This document shows, piece after piece, positions 41,443 to 50,585 of a stretch of DNA of 64,000 nucleotides (positions are counted from its first letter, which is position 1; each line of letters starts with the position of its first letter). The notes under the pieces were generated by a model that saw nothing but the letters and a program-made list of their open reading frames with translations, was not told the origin of the DNA and did not search any database. The DNA lies in assembly GCA_002077065.1 (NCBI GenBank), contig NAJO01000010.1, forward strand, positions 186,001 through 250,000, in the 5' to 3' direction. This DNA comes from Cryoendolithus antarcticus (taxonomy: Eukaryota; Ascomycota; Dothideomycetes; Cladosporiales; Cladosporiaceae). Both the position numbers and the translations under genes were made by a program.

Positions 41443-44259
41443 TCAAGGTACATACAACCTTGAATAAGCAGCCACATCCGTCCTACAACAAATGCACTTC
41501 GTATAGTTCCTCGCCGCTAGCCCAACCCGGCAGTCATCACACATACTCAGACACCCACACGGCCACACCAAGATCGTCCGCGGCGAACACTGACAGACCA
41601 CGCACTGTGGACCACCAGCGCCCATGCCCTCAGCACCAGATTCCCAGTTGGCGGCTGTATGGTCACGGGTGCGAGTCACAGATCGCCGCTCGAGAATGAA
41701 CCGCTCGATGTCGTGCTCTTCCTCCTCGGCTGGGTTTGATGCGCTGCGTGGGCCCATCAGCAGCTCAGCGCGTTGGCGGTCTGTGTTGCGACGATATTGC
41801 GAGCGGGTCATTGGACGATCTGACTGTAGGCTCAGTGATAGCATGCGTGCTTCTTCGCGATCTGCTAGTGTTTGTGGGTTGAGTAGTCGGGACAGCGAAG
41901 CGACGTCAAGGCCACCGTTTGTTCTGGTCTCGTGCGCTGAGTACGGATCCCGTTGTGTAGGGGTGCGGGTGCCGCTCCCTTCAGAAAGGTCTGACCATGC
42001 ATCGCTCATGCTGGCATTTGTGGACGACGAGACGACACTCGCATCGTCGTCATCGTCAGCGATAGATTGCTCGTAGTCGCCGCTATTGTCGAGATCGCCG
42101 AACCAGCCACCACTCCGCCACCAGCTGTACACGTTCTTGTCGAGACTGTCCTCCGTAGTGTAGGTGCCAGTATGTTCGAGCTTGCGGCGCATCTCTGCTT
42201 CGACATCGACGTTCGGGTCTGTGGGCAGAGTGAAGCCGCCATCCGAATTCAGAATGTAAAACTCAAGATTGTCAGGTTTGGCGCCGTCAGGCGATGTCAC
42301 TGCAACGACTTTGCCACCTGTAGTAGAGAGCTTGACAAGCCAAGCAGGTTTGCCCTGTACACCAATTTCGCTGAGCATCGCCAGCAGGAGGTCAGCATTG
42401 GTAGCTACAGATAGCCAGAAGACGCCAGTGACGAAGTCGAAGGTCAGTTGCATCCGCGTTCTACGCTGTGAGACACCAAGTCCACTCTCTGCCTGGTTGG
42501 CGTTGGCCTTGCCGTCTTTGCTGCCTCTTTGCTTCGACTTACGTTCGCGAGCATACGGCGAGGTACCGATTGCGAAGTTTTGCTCGTCAGTGAAGTCGAC
42601 GCCCCGAGCAATCTCGCCACCGAGCAATTCGGTGGGTATATGCAGAGTATGCTTCGACGACCTTGCTAATAGTTGACCAGCCATCTCATCGAGACGTTTG
42701 CGCTCTACCCAAGTCATCTGCGCGACCTGTACGCGGGTACCTGCGTTGAGATAGACGGCTTCACTTGCCGCAGTCAGGACGCTGAACCCGACTTTCAGCA
42801 GTGCAGTGTAGAAGTCTTCCGACATCTTGATGCGGATCGAAGATGATTGTGACATCTGCACATTCGCTTGCAGGTTCTGGTACGTCCAGGCTGCGCGTTG
42901 TTTGAGTGACAAATTCTCGCCATCAGCATGGGGCACGGAAGTCATGGTTATCAGGAAGGCAAGCCCGTAGATGGCACCGCATCCGACGATGCCGAATAGG
43001 ACAATCACGTGTGGTATGAAGCCTACCACGCAGACAGTCGGGAAGCGCAGTACGCCGAGGTCTGCAATACTCTGAATCGGCTGCATGAAGATTCGCAAGA
43101 AGCTCCAGAGGAACGCTGCCATGTAGCAGCTGCCCCAGATCGCGGTGTTGACCAGACGTACTTTGTGACGCTTGCCCGTGATAGCCAGTATCGCACTGCT
43201 GAACTGACTGCAGCAAGTGATCAAGCATACGAGCAGCACCTCTGGTGGGACATTCAGTCGCTGCAGTATCTGTGACCGAGTGAATAAGACCTTGGCGCCT
43301 TCAGTCGCTGCTGTACTGGCGGTTTCTGGAGTGGGCAATCTTCCGAAGAATCCTAGACCGAGCGAACTGCTGATCATGGCTTCGCACTCGGCAAAAGCAA
43401 GGGAGTGCTCAAAGATCGTCATGCCAGTTTCAGGAACAGGCAGCACGCCTTGCAGTGAGCAGGCAACGGTCTCGAGGAATTGCGCGCCGCATAGGGTCAG
43501 GAAGAAGCTGAAGAGCAGCGACATCGACCCGCGTAGCTTGGACGCATCGCCACTGAGTCCAGGTAGGGACATGTCCCGATCAAAGCAGCAAGCTTCGTCG
43601 TCCTTCCAGTACAGAAGTCTCGAGCTGAGTTCGTACAAGAAGCCAGTCTCACCACCGAAATCAATCGACAGATTCTTGGCTGGATCACCGTACCGCAGCT
43701 GCGAAAAGTCTGGTGACGTCTGACATCGCAATGCTTCGAGTACACGTAGCATCTGATAGCCGAACATCATAGTCACGGGCAGGTATATTGCAAGCCGGGT
43801 ATGCCAGCGTATGCGAAGATGCTCCCTGGAGGAAGCATAGAATTGAGCGCGGTTGAGCACGATGGCCACTGTGAATGTCGCTAATGCCCACCTCGAAGTG
43901 AGGTACGCGAAGATACCGCCGAAGTTCTTGAGCTTACCAACAGTCTCCAGCATTGTGCCAAACATCGACGTACTCTCCTCAGCAGAGCCTTGGGACCATG
44001 CTTCACGTAGGACAGCGTCCAGAGCTGTGGCCGTGTGCTGCGCTAGTATTGCGCTCGTGTTCGTGACTGTGCCGTTCGCCATGTTTTGTCCTCCTGTCGC
44101 CTCTGCGATCACGCTTCCTCCACTCCATGCACCGTTGATGATGTCTGGCATGTACTGGCCAGCGAAGGAGCCGGCGCGCTGCGCGAGGCGAGGGAACACG
44201 AGTAGGAGGTCCATTGCCCCGGGTATGATCGAGGCATTTGTTGTGGTGAGGTGATCCAT
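41443..44259 (-). CDS. Asi1/Asi3-like multi-pass RING ubiquitin ligase
   Basis: Single exon of 938 residues from ATG 44259. It has several hydrophobic segments in the first 450 residues (RWALATFTVAIVL, LAIYLPVTMMFGY, FFLTLCGAQFLETVACSL, LLVCLITCCSQF, HVIVLFGIVGCGAIYGLAFLI), a long soluble region, and a C-terminal RING (about 886-938): CVVCQC...WPCGCLSMCDDC...CICC. Zinc ligands appear all-Cys, with Cys where many RINGs have His. This layout matches yeast Asi1 and Asi3, which form an inner-nuclear-membrane degradation complex with Asi2. Function in nuclear membrane protein quality control is inferred from the family. A Ser/Asp-rich acidic region (DDDDASVVSSS) precedes the RING by about 150 residues. 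Confidence 0.85.
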   Translation of the reverse strand: MDHLTTTNASIIPGAMDLLLVFPRLAQRAGSFAGQYMPDIINGAWSGGSVIAEATGGQNMANGTVTNTSAILAQHTATALDAVLREAWSQGSAEESTSMFGTMLETVGKLKNFGGIFAYLTSRWALATFTVAIVLNRAQFYASSREHLRIRWHTRLAIYLPVTMMFGYQMLRVLEALRCQTSPDFSQLRYGDPAKNLSIDFGGETGFLYELSSRLLYWKDDEACCFDRDMSLPGLSGDASKLRGSMSLLFSFFLTLCGAQFLETVACSLQGVLPVPETGMTIFEHSLAFAECEAMISSSLGLGFFGRLPTPETASTAATEGAKVLFTRSQILQRLNVPPEVLLVCLITCCSQFSSAILAITGKRHKVRLVNTAIWGSCYMAAFLWSFLRIFMQPIQSIADLGVLRFPTVCVVGFIPHVIVLFGIVGCGAIYGLAFLITMTSVPHADGENLSLKQRAAWTYQNLQANVQMSQSSSIRIKMSEDFYTALLKVGFSVLTAASEAVYLNAGTRVQVAQMTWVERKRLDEMAGQLLARSSKHTLHIPTELLGGEIARGVDFTDEQNFAIGTSPYARERKSKQRGSKDGKANANQAESGLGVSQRRTRMQLTFDFVTGVFWLSVATNADLLLAMLSEIGVQGKPAWLVKLSTTGGKVVAVTSPDGAKPDNLEFYILNSDGGFTLPTDPNVDVEAEMRRKLEHTGTYTTEDSLDKNVYSWWRSGGWFGDLDNSGDYEQSIADDDDDASVVSSSTNASMSDAWSDLSEGSGTRTPTQRDPYSAHETRTNGGLDVASLSRLLNPQTLADREEARMLSLSLQSDRPMTRSQYRRNTDRQRAELLMGPRSASNPAEEEEHDIERFILERRSVTRTRDHTAANWESGAEGMGAGGPQCVVCQCSPRTILVWPCGCLSMCDDCRVGLAARNYTKCICCRTDVAAYSRLYVP

Positions 44260-44841
44260 GACTGCCGTCGGTTCGAAGGTGCGATTCTCTGGTAACAATC
44301 CCTACATAGCAAGACCCCAGGCTGCCCTTCACTGAACGGAGGTCCGGTGTGTGAGCTCCTCGAGGCGCATCACGGCGGCATGTTATGACAGACAAGTCGC
44401 GCCTGCTTTCACTTGCTAGTCAGAGATCGCTGTCTTCGAGGTAACGATATACTGCGCTGAAGATGCCTGATCACCCCATCGCTGTCAGGAAGCACATGTG
44501 AACGCCATCCCGCTGTCACTCTCGGCTCGGAAGATCGATCTTGCCGAGGCCAGCGATTACATGGTCTTGATACATGTATGAACTGCATATGAATCTCCAC
44601 CGAGCCTCTACGAACGGCATACTTGGCTTCTCTCGCCACGGCGATCTGCCGAATATGAGATCTCGAGACGTGCAACTTCCGTGCCTGTAAAAGGTCTTCC
44701 CGAGCCACTCTTCAATAGTCCGCTAGTGAATGGCATGGGAAGAGTCGCACCTTTTGACGACTGCGATGCCAACGAACCATTCGAGTGATCGGAGATACTG
44801 CGGAGACTGTCAAGCGGTTGAAGTCTAATGTAGCAGCCGCC
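44260..44841. other. Divergent promoter region, Asi-type ligase / FIG4
   Basis: 582 bp between divergent start codons at 44259 and 44842. No coding sequence is supported. Confidence 0.45.
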
Positions 44842-47832
44842 ATGGATGAAGGCCCAGTGGACACCTATCCGAGCTCAGCTAGCGAGTATGAGCCGCCGTC
44901 TACATCGCCGGAACGGCGCCGTACGAGGTCGACTGCGCTGTCAGATGCCAAGGTTGGGCGCGAGACTGTCACAGAGTCGGATGGTGACCCCGAGAGGTTC
45001 GCCGACGATGTTGATGAATCTGACGATGTGACTGTCAAAAGCTATGCGAGTGGCGACTCTGAGTTGTCTCAGGACAGACCACTGTACCCACGGGTGGGAG
45101 ACCCTTCAGACGACGAGGACGGACGACAGTATGATGCAGATCACTCCGAAGACCACGGTGCCGCGGTGGAGCAGGGAGATGGAGCATCCGGTGCGCCGAC
45201 TCGCCCATTCCGAATGCACAAGTTTACACTGTATGAGACCAATGCCCGATACTGGATTGCAGGCGCCGACATCAGGGACACCCAGTTCAAGCTTTTACGC
45301 ATTGATCGAACGTCACCTCCCGGCCGGCTTGCAGTCACGGAAGATGAGGCCGTGTATGATCGCCAGCAGATGAACGACAATCTTGCTGCTATAGACCAGG
45401 GCAACAAAGCGACCGGTGGCTTGCGACTCAAGTATGTCTTCTGGGGTCTCTTAGGGTTCATACGATTCACAGAAAGCTACTATATGCTTCTGATTACGAA
45501 GAGGCAACAGGTGGCGATCATCGGAGGTCACTATGTTTACCAAGTTGAGGCTACCGATCTTGTGCCATTGACGACCGGATCCAGCTCAAGTTTCATGCGA
45601 AATCGTAATGCAGAGGAAGCACGATTCCTCGGCATCTTCAACAACCTCGATTTGAGCAAGTCATTTTACTTCAGCTACTCGTATAATATCACGAGAACGC
45701 TGCAGCAGAACATCATCTCGCAGCGCGAGGCACTACTTGAAGGTAAACACCCAGGTGCTCCCGACTACAACAACGTCTTCGTATGGAATCATCACTTGCT
45801 CGGACCCGCGAGACGAGTCCTTGACCACGCTTATGACTGGTGTATACCGATTGTACACGGCTTCATCGACCAGGCAGCGCTTGATGTCTTCGGTCGATCA
45901 ATCTATATCACCATCATCGGCCGACGTTCGAGATTCTTTGCTGGTGCACGTTTCTTAAAGCGCGGCATCAATGACCTGGGCTACGTAGCAAACGATGTCG
46001 AGACAGAGCAGATCGTATCTGAGATGCTGACCAGCTCGTTCCACGCGCCGGGCCCGCGACTGTACTCAAATCCGACATGGACGTCGTTTGTCCATCATCG
46101 AGGGAGTATCCCACTGTACTGGTCGCAGGACAATAGTGGTGTAACACCGAAGCCAGACATTGACCTTAATTTGCAAGATCCATTCTACGAGCCAGCGGCT
46201 CTGCACTTCGATCACCTCTTCATGCGATACGGTTGTCCGATCTATGTACTGAATCTGATCAAGTCACGGGAACGTACACCGCGGGAGTCTAAGCTACTCG
46301 ATGCATTCAAGTACTGCATCGACTTTCTCAATCAATCGTTGCCGGATGACAAGAAGATCATATATAAGGCTTTCGATATGAGTCGAGCATCGAAGACTCG
46401 TGGTGGTGATGTTATTGGCAACCTCGAGACCATCGCCGACGATATAGTCGCAAGAGTAGGCTTCTTCCACAATGGAGATGCTGATCTTGACGAGCCACAC
46501 GTCCAGAACGGCATCGCGCGCACGAACTGCATCGATTGTCTCGATCGTACAAACGCTGCCCAATTCGTGATCGGCAAGCAGGCTTTCGGCAGGCAGTTGC
46601 ACGCACTAGGCGTGCTTGGATCCTCACAAGTCGACTATGACACCGACGCCGTCAACATCTTCACGCATATGTTCCACGATCATGGCGACACCATTGCGGT
46701 CCAGTATGGCGGATCGCATCTTGTCAATACCATGGCGACGTATCGCAAGTTGAACCACTGGCAGAGCCATTCGCAGAACATGGTGGAGAGCTTCAAACGC
46801 TACTATCACAATTCTTTCCTCGACAATCAGCGCCAAGAAGCGTACAATCTGTTTCTGGGCAACTACGTGTGGGTTGCTGGCCAGCCGATGCTGTGGGATC
46901 TGACGACAGACTACTATCTACACCACTCAGATCCGCGATCGTGGCTCAAACGCGAGCGTAGAGACTATTACCAGTGGTTCACTCCAGAGTATCTCGAGCC
47001 ACGACAATTACCACCTGCGGTACATGGACGACCCGAGGCTAACGGGCATGAGCTTGTAGACTTCGACGACTACTGGCTGGAGTTCTACCGGCCGACTACA
47101 TTGTCTTCTTTCCTCAAGCTCTATACTTACCGCATGAACAACACTCAGCGCTACTTGCCCGACCGGCCTGCCCGCGATCATAAGACCTTCGACTTCAGCC
47201 CCTTCAAGCCTCGTCTCGAACCGCATCGCCAGAACAGCATTGACTCACCCGAAAAGAAGCCCTTGCGCAAGGGTGTGACGATAGTAGATCCTACAGACCC
47301 GCCGCCAAATACGCCACTCGAGATGCAGACTCCTCGTCCGCACATCAAGTTCAACGACGAGCCGTCAAGCATCCTTCGCGAGAGGATGCATCGCCACCCT
47401 GTCCCCGCTGCGCCTGCTACACCAGACCCAGCGGACAAAGCCCAGATGCATCTCTGGTCGCTGAATCAGTTCCACACCAACTCCCTCAACCCCTCCGTCA
47501 CAGCCTCCGAAACAGCAGAATATAGTCGCTACATCACGCACCCTCTGACCCTCCCTCTCGTAACTGCCACCACCGATATACCCTCAGACACGAGCTTGGA
47601 CTACCTGTCCTACCTCTCGCGTGCAGATGATGCGTCGGATCCAGAGGACTTTGGCGTGAGTGATCACGACATGCGGGAATTCGAGGCTTTCCTGGCGGAG
47701 AGGGAGGAGGTGCTGACTGTGCTGGACGAGGATGGAGGGAAGAAGCGGTATAAGGCTTACAAGCAATGGCTGAGAGGCAAGAGTCTCTTCAAGCAGAGTA
47801 AGGTCGATCCGGAGTACTTGAGCGGGGTGTAG
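44842..47832 (+). CDS. FIG4: Polyphosphoinositide phosphatase Fig4 (Sac domain)
   Basis: Fig4 dephosphorylates PI(3,5)P2 at the vacuole/late endosome and also scaffolds the Fab1-Vac14 complex that makes the lipid. Single exon of 996 residues from ATG 44842 (MDEGPVDTYP). An acidic N-terminal region is followed by the Sac domain from about residue 130 (MHKFTLYETNARYWIAGAD; YYMLLITKRQQVAIIGGHYVYQVEATD). The CX5R active site is NCIDCLDRTN with catalytic Cys at about 563. NIFTHMFHDHGDTIAVQYGGSHLVNTM follows. The C-terminal half contains DDYWLEFYRPTTLSSF, characteristic of Fig4 rather than Sac1, and no C-terminal membrane anchor. Convergent with the PP4-type gene, with 145 bp between stops. Confidence 0.95.
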   Translation: MDEGPVDTYPSSASEYEPPSTSPERRRTRSTALSDAKVGRETVTESDGDPERFADDVDESDDVTVKSYASGDSELSQDRPLYPRVGDPSDDEDGRQYDADHSEDHGAAVEQGDGASGAPTRPFRMHKFTLYETNARYWIAGADIRDTQFKLLRIDRTSPPGRLAVTEDEAVYDRQQMNDNLAAIDQGNKATGGLRLKYVFWGLLGFIRFTESYYMLLITKRQQVAIIGGHYVYQVEATDLVPLTTGSSSSFMRNRNAEEARFLGIFNNLDLSKSFYFSYSYNITRTLQQNIISQREALLEGKHPGAPDYNNVFVWNHHLLGPARRVLDHAYDWCIPIVHGFIDQAALDVFGRSIYITIIGRRSRFFAGARFLKRGINDLGYVANDVETEQIVSEMLTSSFHAPGPRLYSNPTWTSFVHHRGSIPLYWSQDNSGVTPKPDIDLNLQDPFYEPAALHFDHLFMRYGCPIYVLNLIKSRERTPRESKLLDAFKYCIDFLNQSLPDDKKIIYKAFDMSRASKTRGGDVIGNLETIADDIVARVGFFHNGDADLDEPHVQNGIARTNCIDCLDRTNAAQFVIGKQAFGRQLHALGVLGSSQVDYDTDAVNIFTHMFHDHGDTIAVQYGGSHLVNTMATYRKLNHWQSHSQNMVESFKRYYHNSFLDNQRQEAYNLFLGNYVWVAGQPMLWDLTTDYYLHHSDPRSWLKRERRDYYQWFTPEYLEPRQLPPAVHGRPEANGHELVDFDDYWLEFYRPTTLSSFLKLYTYRMNNTQRYLPDRPARDHKTFDFSPFKPRLEPHRQNSIDSPEKKPLRKGVTIVDPTDPPPNTPLEMQTPRPHIKFNDEPSSILRERMHRHPVPAAPATPDPADKAQMHLWSLNQFHTNSLNPSVTASETAEYSRYITHPLTLPLVTATTDIPSDTSLDYLSYLSRADDASDPEDFGVSDHDMREFEAFLAEREEVLTVLDEDGGKKRYKAYKQWLRGKSLFKQSKVDPEYLSGV

Positions 47833-47977
47833 GATATCTCGCTGGAGCAATTTGGCGCTAGCGAATGTGGCAGACAAGCATAGCGACGGAGTTCAATGTG
47901 AGCATTGGCGGATGGTTTCTGCGTGTCGTGAACAGCGCAATGCACGCTCTGTAGCAAGATATCTAAATCTGGGTATC

Positions 47978-49426
47978 TTACAGGAAGTAATCCGCCACCG
48001 GTTTCTTCGCCGGCATACCCCGACTATCCTGCGGCGCCGCCTCGAAGACCCGATATCTCCTCCCCGGTCCCATCTTCCTCTCCATCTTCTGATCCGTCAG
48101 AATCCCTGCACTCCTGCCCACATCGCCATTACTCCTGCTCCCATAACCTGCAGTCGCCCCTTCCTCCCCAAGCTCCAGGATCGCAGCCACATTCCCACAC
48201 CTGTAACAGTAATTCGGCGCACTCCAAACAGTCACAATACTAGAATCGAACATTTCCTTAAAACCTTCCATCACCAGCTGATGCGCGCGGCAGATGAGCG
48301 ATAAGTCGTTCTTATAGTTGAATGACTTCACTATATCCGAGCCGAAGAGGAAGCCGGCGCCGCGGGGTGAGATCCCCCAGCCGTCTATCTCATCGGGATC
48401 AGACCAGAGGAGATCGCACATGGCGCCTTCGTGGGGGACTTCTTGTTTGCGATCTAGTAGGCGGATTTTGTCAATTGTGTCTATGAGGGGGGAGAGCCCG
48501 CCGTGCACGCAGAGGACTGCGCCGCCGGATGTGCTGTTCGAGGAGCGGGAAGTGCCTGCTGCTGAGGTTCCTGGTGGACCGGAGGGCTGAGGCGAGGAGC
48601 CGGGGTTTGAGAGCTGCGAGAGGTCTTGGGAAGGTTGTTGGGATTGAGGTGGTGAGGAGGGCACGCGCTGGAAGCGGTTTAGGATTTGGCCTTGGGAGTT
48701 TAGGATCTCGATCTCCCAGTCTGTGTCGTCTGGCGCTGCAGAGGCGTGGCTTTGTGAGGGGTCTGCGAAAGGTGCGTCGGTTGGGGCGAGGTCTGTGGAG
48801 GCACCGCTTACTAGGGCGCCGAGGGCTAGGTAGTCAAAGACTTCGCAGCAGTACCGCCAGACGTTGGCGCTGCCGTATTTTCGTAGGCATTCGTCGTAGA
48901 AGCCGTAGACTGTCGTTATTTGGCGGGATTCGTGGTTGCCACGGATGAGGGTGATGCGGTCTGGGTAACGGACTTTGAGGCAGAGCAGCAGGAGAAAAGA
49001 TTCGAGGGAGTAAAAACCGCGGTCCACGAAGTCACCTGCATGATATTAGATGTTAAGTCCTCTTAGCAGATCTCGGACTGCACCCGCTTACCCATGAAGA
49101 GGTAATTAGTGTCTGGCACATCGCCACCGACTCGAAAGAGCTCCATCAGATCGTGGAATTGGCCATGGATGTCTCCACATATCTGGAGACCCATTAGCCG
49201 TTGCCATCCTCCACCCATTTATGATGTATCTTACGGTCACAGGTGCATCCACGCCAACCACATTTCCCTCCTCAATCAACAATTCCCGCGCCTTGTAACA
49301 TAGTTCCCGCACTTGATTCTCGGGGATCGGTCGACATGCTCGCAGCTGCGCGATCGCTCTGACTGGCCGTCAGTCTGAGTCGCACCCTCGCTCATGTGTA
49401 TGCGCCTACTTGTCCAGGTCACTCAT
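47978..49426 (-). CDS. PP4-type serine/threonine phosphatase catalytic subunit with insertions
   Basis: There are four exons: 49410-49426 (17 nt), 49235-49358, 49092-49182 and 47978-49035. Introns are 51, 52 and 56 nt, all GT-AG with matching phase. The product has 429 residues against 307 for human PP4C. Conserved metal/phosphate residues are complete: [55 protein letters not shown] and [12 protein letters not shown]. The protein ends KKPVADYFL, the methylated PP2A-family tail. The start ([22 protein letters not shown]) matches PP4 (SDLDRQIEQLRRCELI) better than PP2A or PP6. A Ser/Pro/Gln-rich block of about 95 residues (155-249) sits between LALGALV and CVHGG, and about 25 residues are inserted near the C-terminus. 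The yeast counterpart is Pph3, which acts in the DNA damage response. Confidence 0.92.
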
Positions 49427-50585
49427 GATCGCCTGGCACGCCGCCTGGCGCGCTGAACGCTTCTTCAGTCCAGTCCTGGCCACCTCTGCTTCGGAGCTGA
49501 CGTGGAAATGATATCTCCTCGAATCCACTTCCTCTGCAGGTCGTGTCTCGTGCGCTCGGTGGCGGCTTTATGTTGAGGTTTGCGTGACGAAATTGATCGG
49601 CATGCGCTGCTTCGCGAATGCGGTAGAGGGAATGGTGTTGTGGAGGAGATCAGATAATTTACTGCAAATGCTGTCGGTCGTCGCTCAACTCATATCATGC
49701 TGGACCATCACCGTAGAGGCTACTTCCGTCAGAGCACCAGTAGCGCGGTCGGCTCCACGTTCGGGATCGCCCCGACGAACCTTAAATGCCAAACAGAGCC
49801 CCGGTGAACCCCACTTTCGTTGCCCTCTTCGACCTCACCTCGTTAGCATCCTTCCCGCGGGTCGCCACTCGACCTTGCTCCTTGGCTTGGCTGAAAAGCT
49901 ATTGCGCGAAAGCTCGTCTGACTACAGTACGAGAGTTCTTGTCTGCTGAGCGACATTCTACCCGCGTTCCGGCCAGCCATCCTATCTAGCTTTCGGTGTG
50001 TTCAATACCGCACACTGGACGCTAGAGCTCTAGACATTACTATCTCTTACCGGAAAGCAAGAAGCGATCCGGTAGTAGATTGAGGCCAGGACGGTCCCAC
50101 CGACAATGCTGGCCGGTTGCCTGGAACCAATGATGATCCAGTCAGCTGTAAGATGCTGCCTACAGGTAGCTTCCCCTCTCTTCTTGTTCAGATGCAAGTA
50201 CTCTCATGGACGGCATGGCAGCCCCTTCTCTCATTCAGTTCCCTTATCACCATATGTTCGTCCATACCCCGCAGAGTTCCACGTGTTCCGTCGCCCTGCA
50301 GCTCCCGGTACGTACTCTCGGAGCTGGGAATAAGACAGGGCAACCGAATGTGCAGGATGGGAAAGTCTAACATCAGGAGCTGCGAAGCGCAGCAATGCCA
50401 TTGCTTTCTTTCGACTGTCTTGATAGCTGGAACATGCGAGCCCCGCAGTATACGTACCCTGGCATCGCTCCAGGTTTCCGATCTACGGAATCGCATATAA
50501 GACAGCCCAAGCTCGTGCCCGGCTACACCTGATCAGAACATCACTGCCCTCACACATCACTTTTCAGACTTCCGATCACTCCAAC
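49427..50585. other. Divergent intergenic region, PP4 / flavoprotein
   Basis: About 1.16 kb between divergent start codons. It carries a TATAAG at 50496 serving the flavoprotein gene. I see no other gene; short open frames lack signatures. Confidence 0.45.
50496..50501 (+). promoter_or_regulatory. TATA-like box of the flavoprotein gene
   Basis: TATAAG lies 90 bp upstream of ATG 50586, followed by a pyrimidine-rich leader (ACTTTTCAGACTTCC). The spacing mirrors that of the tautomerase gene. Confidence 0.5.

Noticed and set aside
44785..44841. Upstream extension of the FIG4 frame
   Set aside because: It begins at GTG rather than ATG; the first ATG at 44842 is preferred.
12803..47832. A biosynthetic gene cluster
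   Set aside because: No polyketide synthase, NRPS, terpene cyclase or tailoring set is present; neighbours are housekeeping genes.
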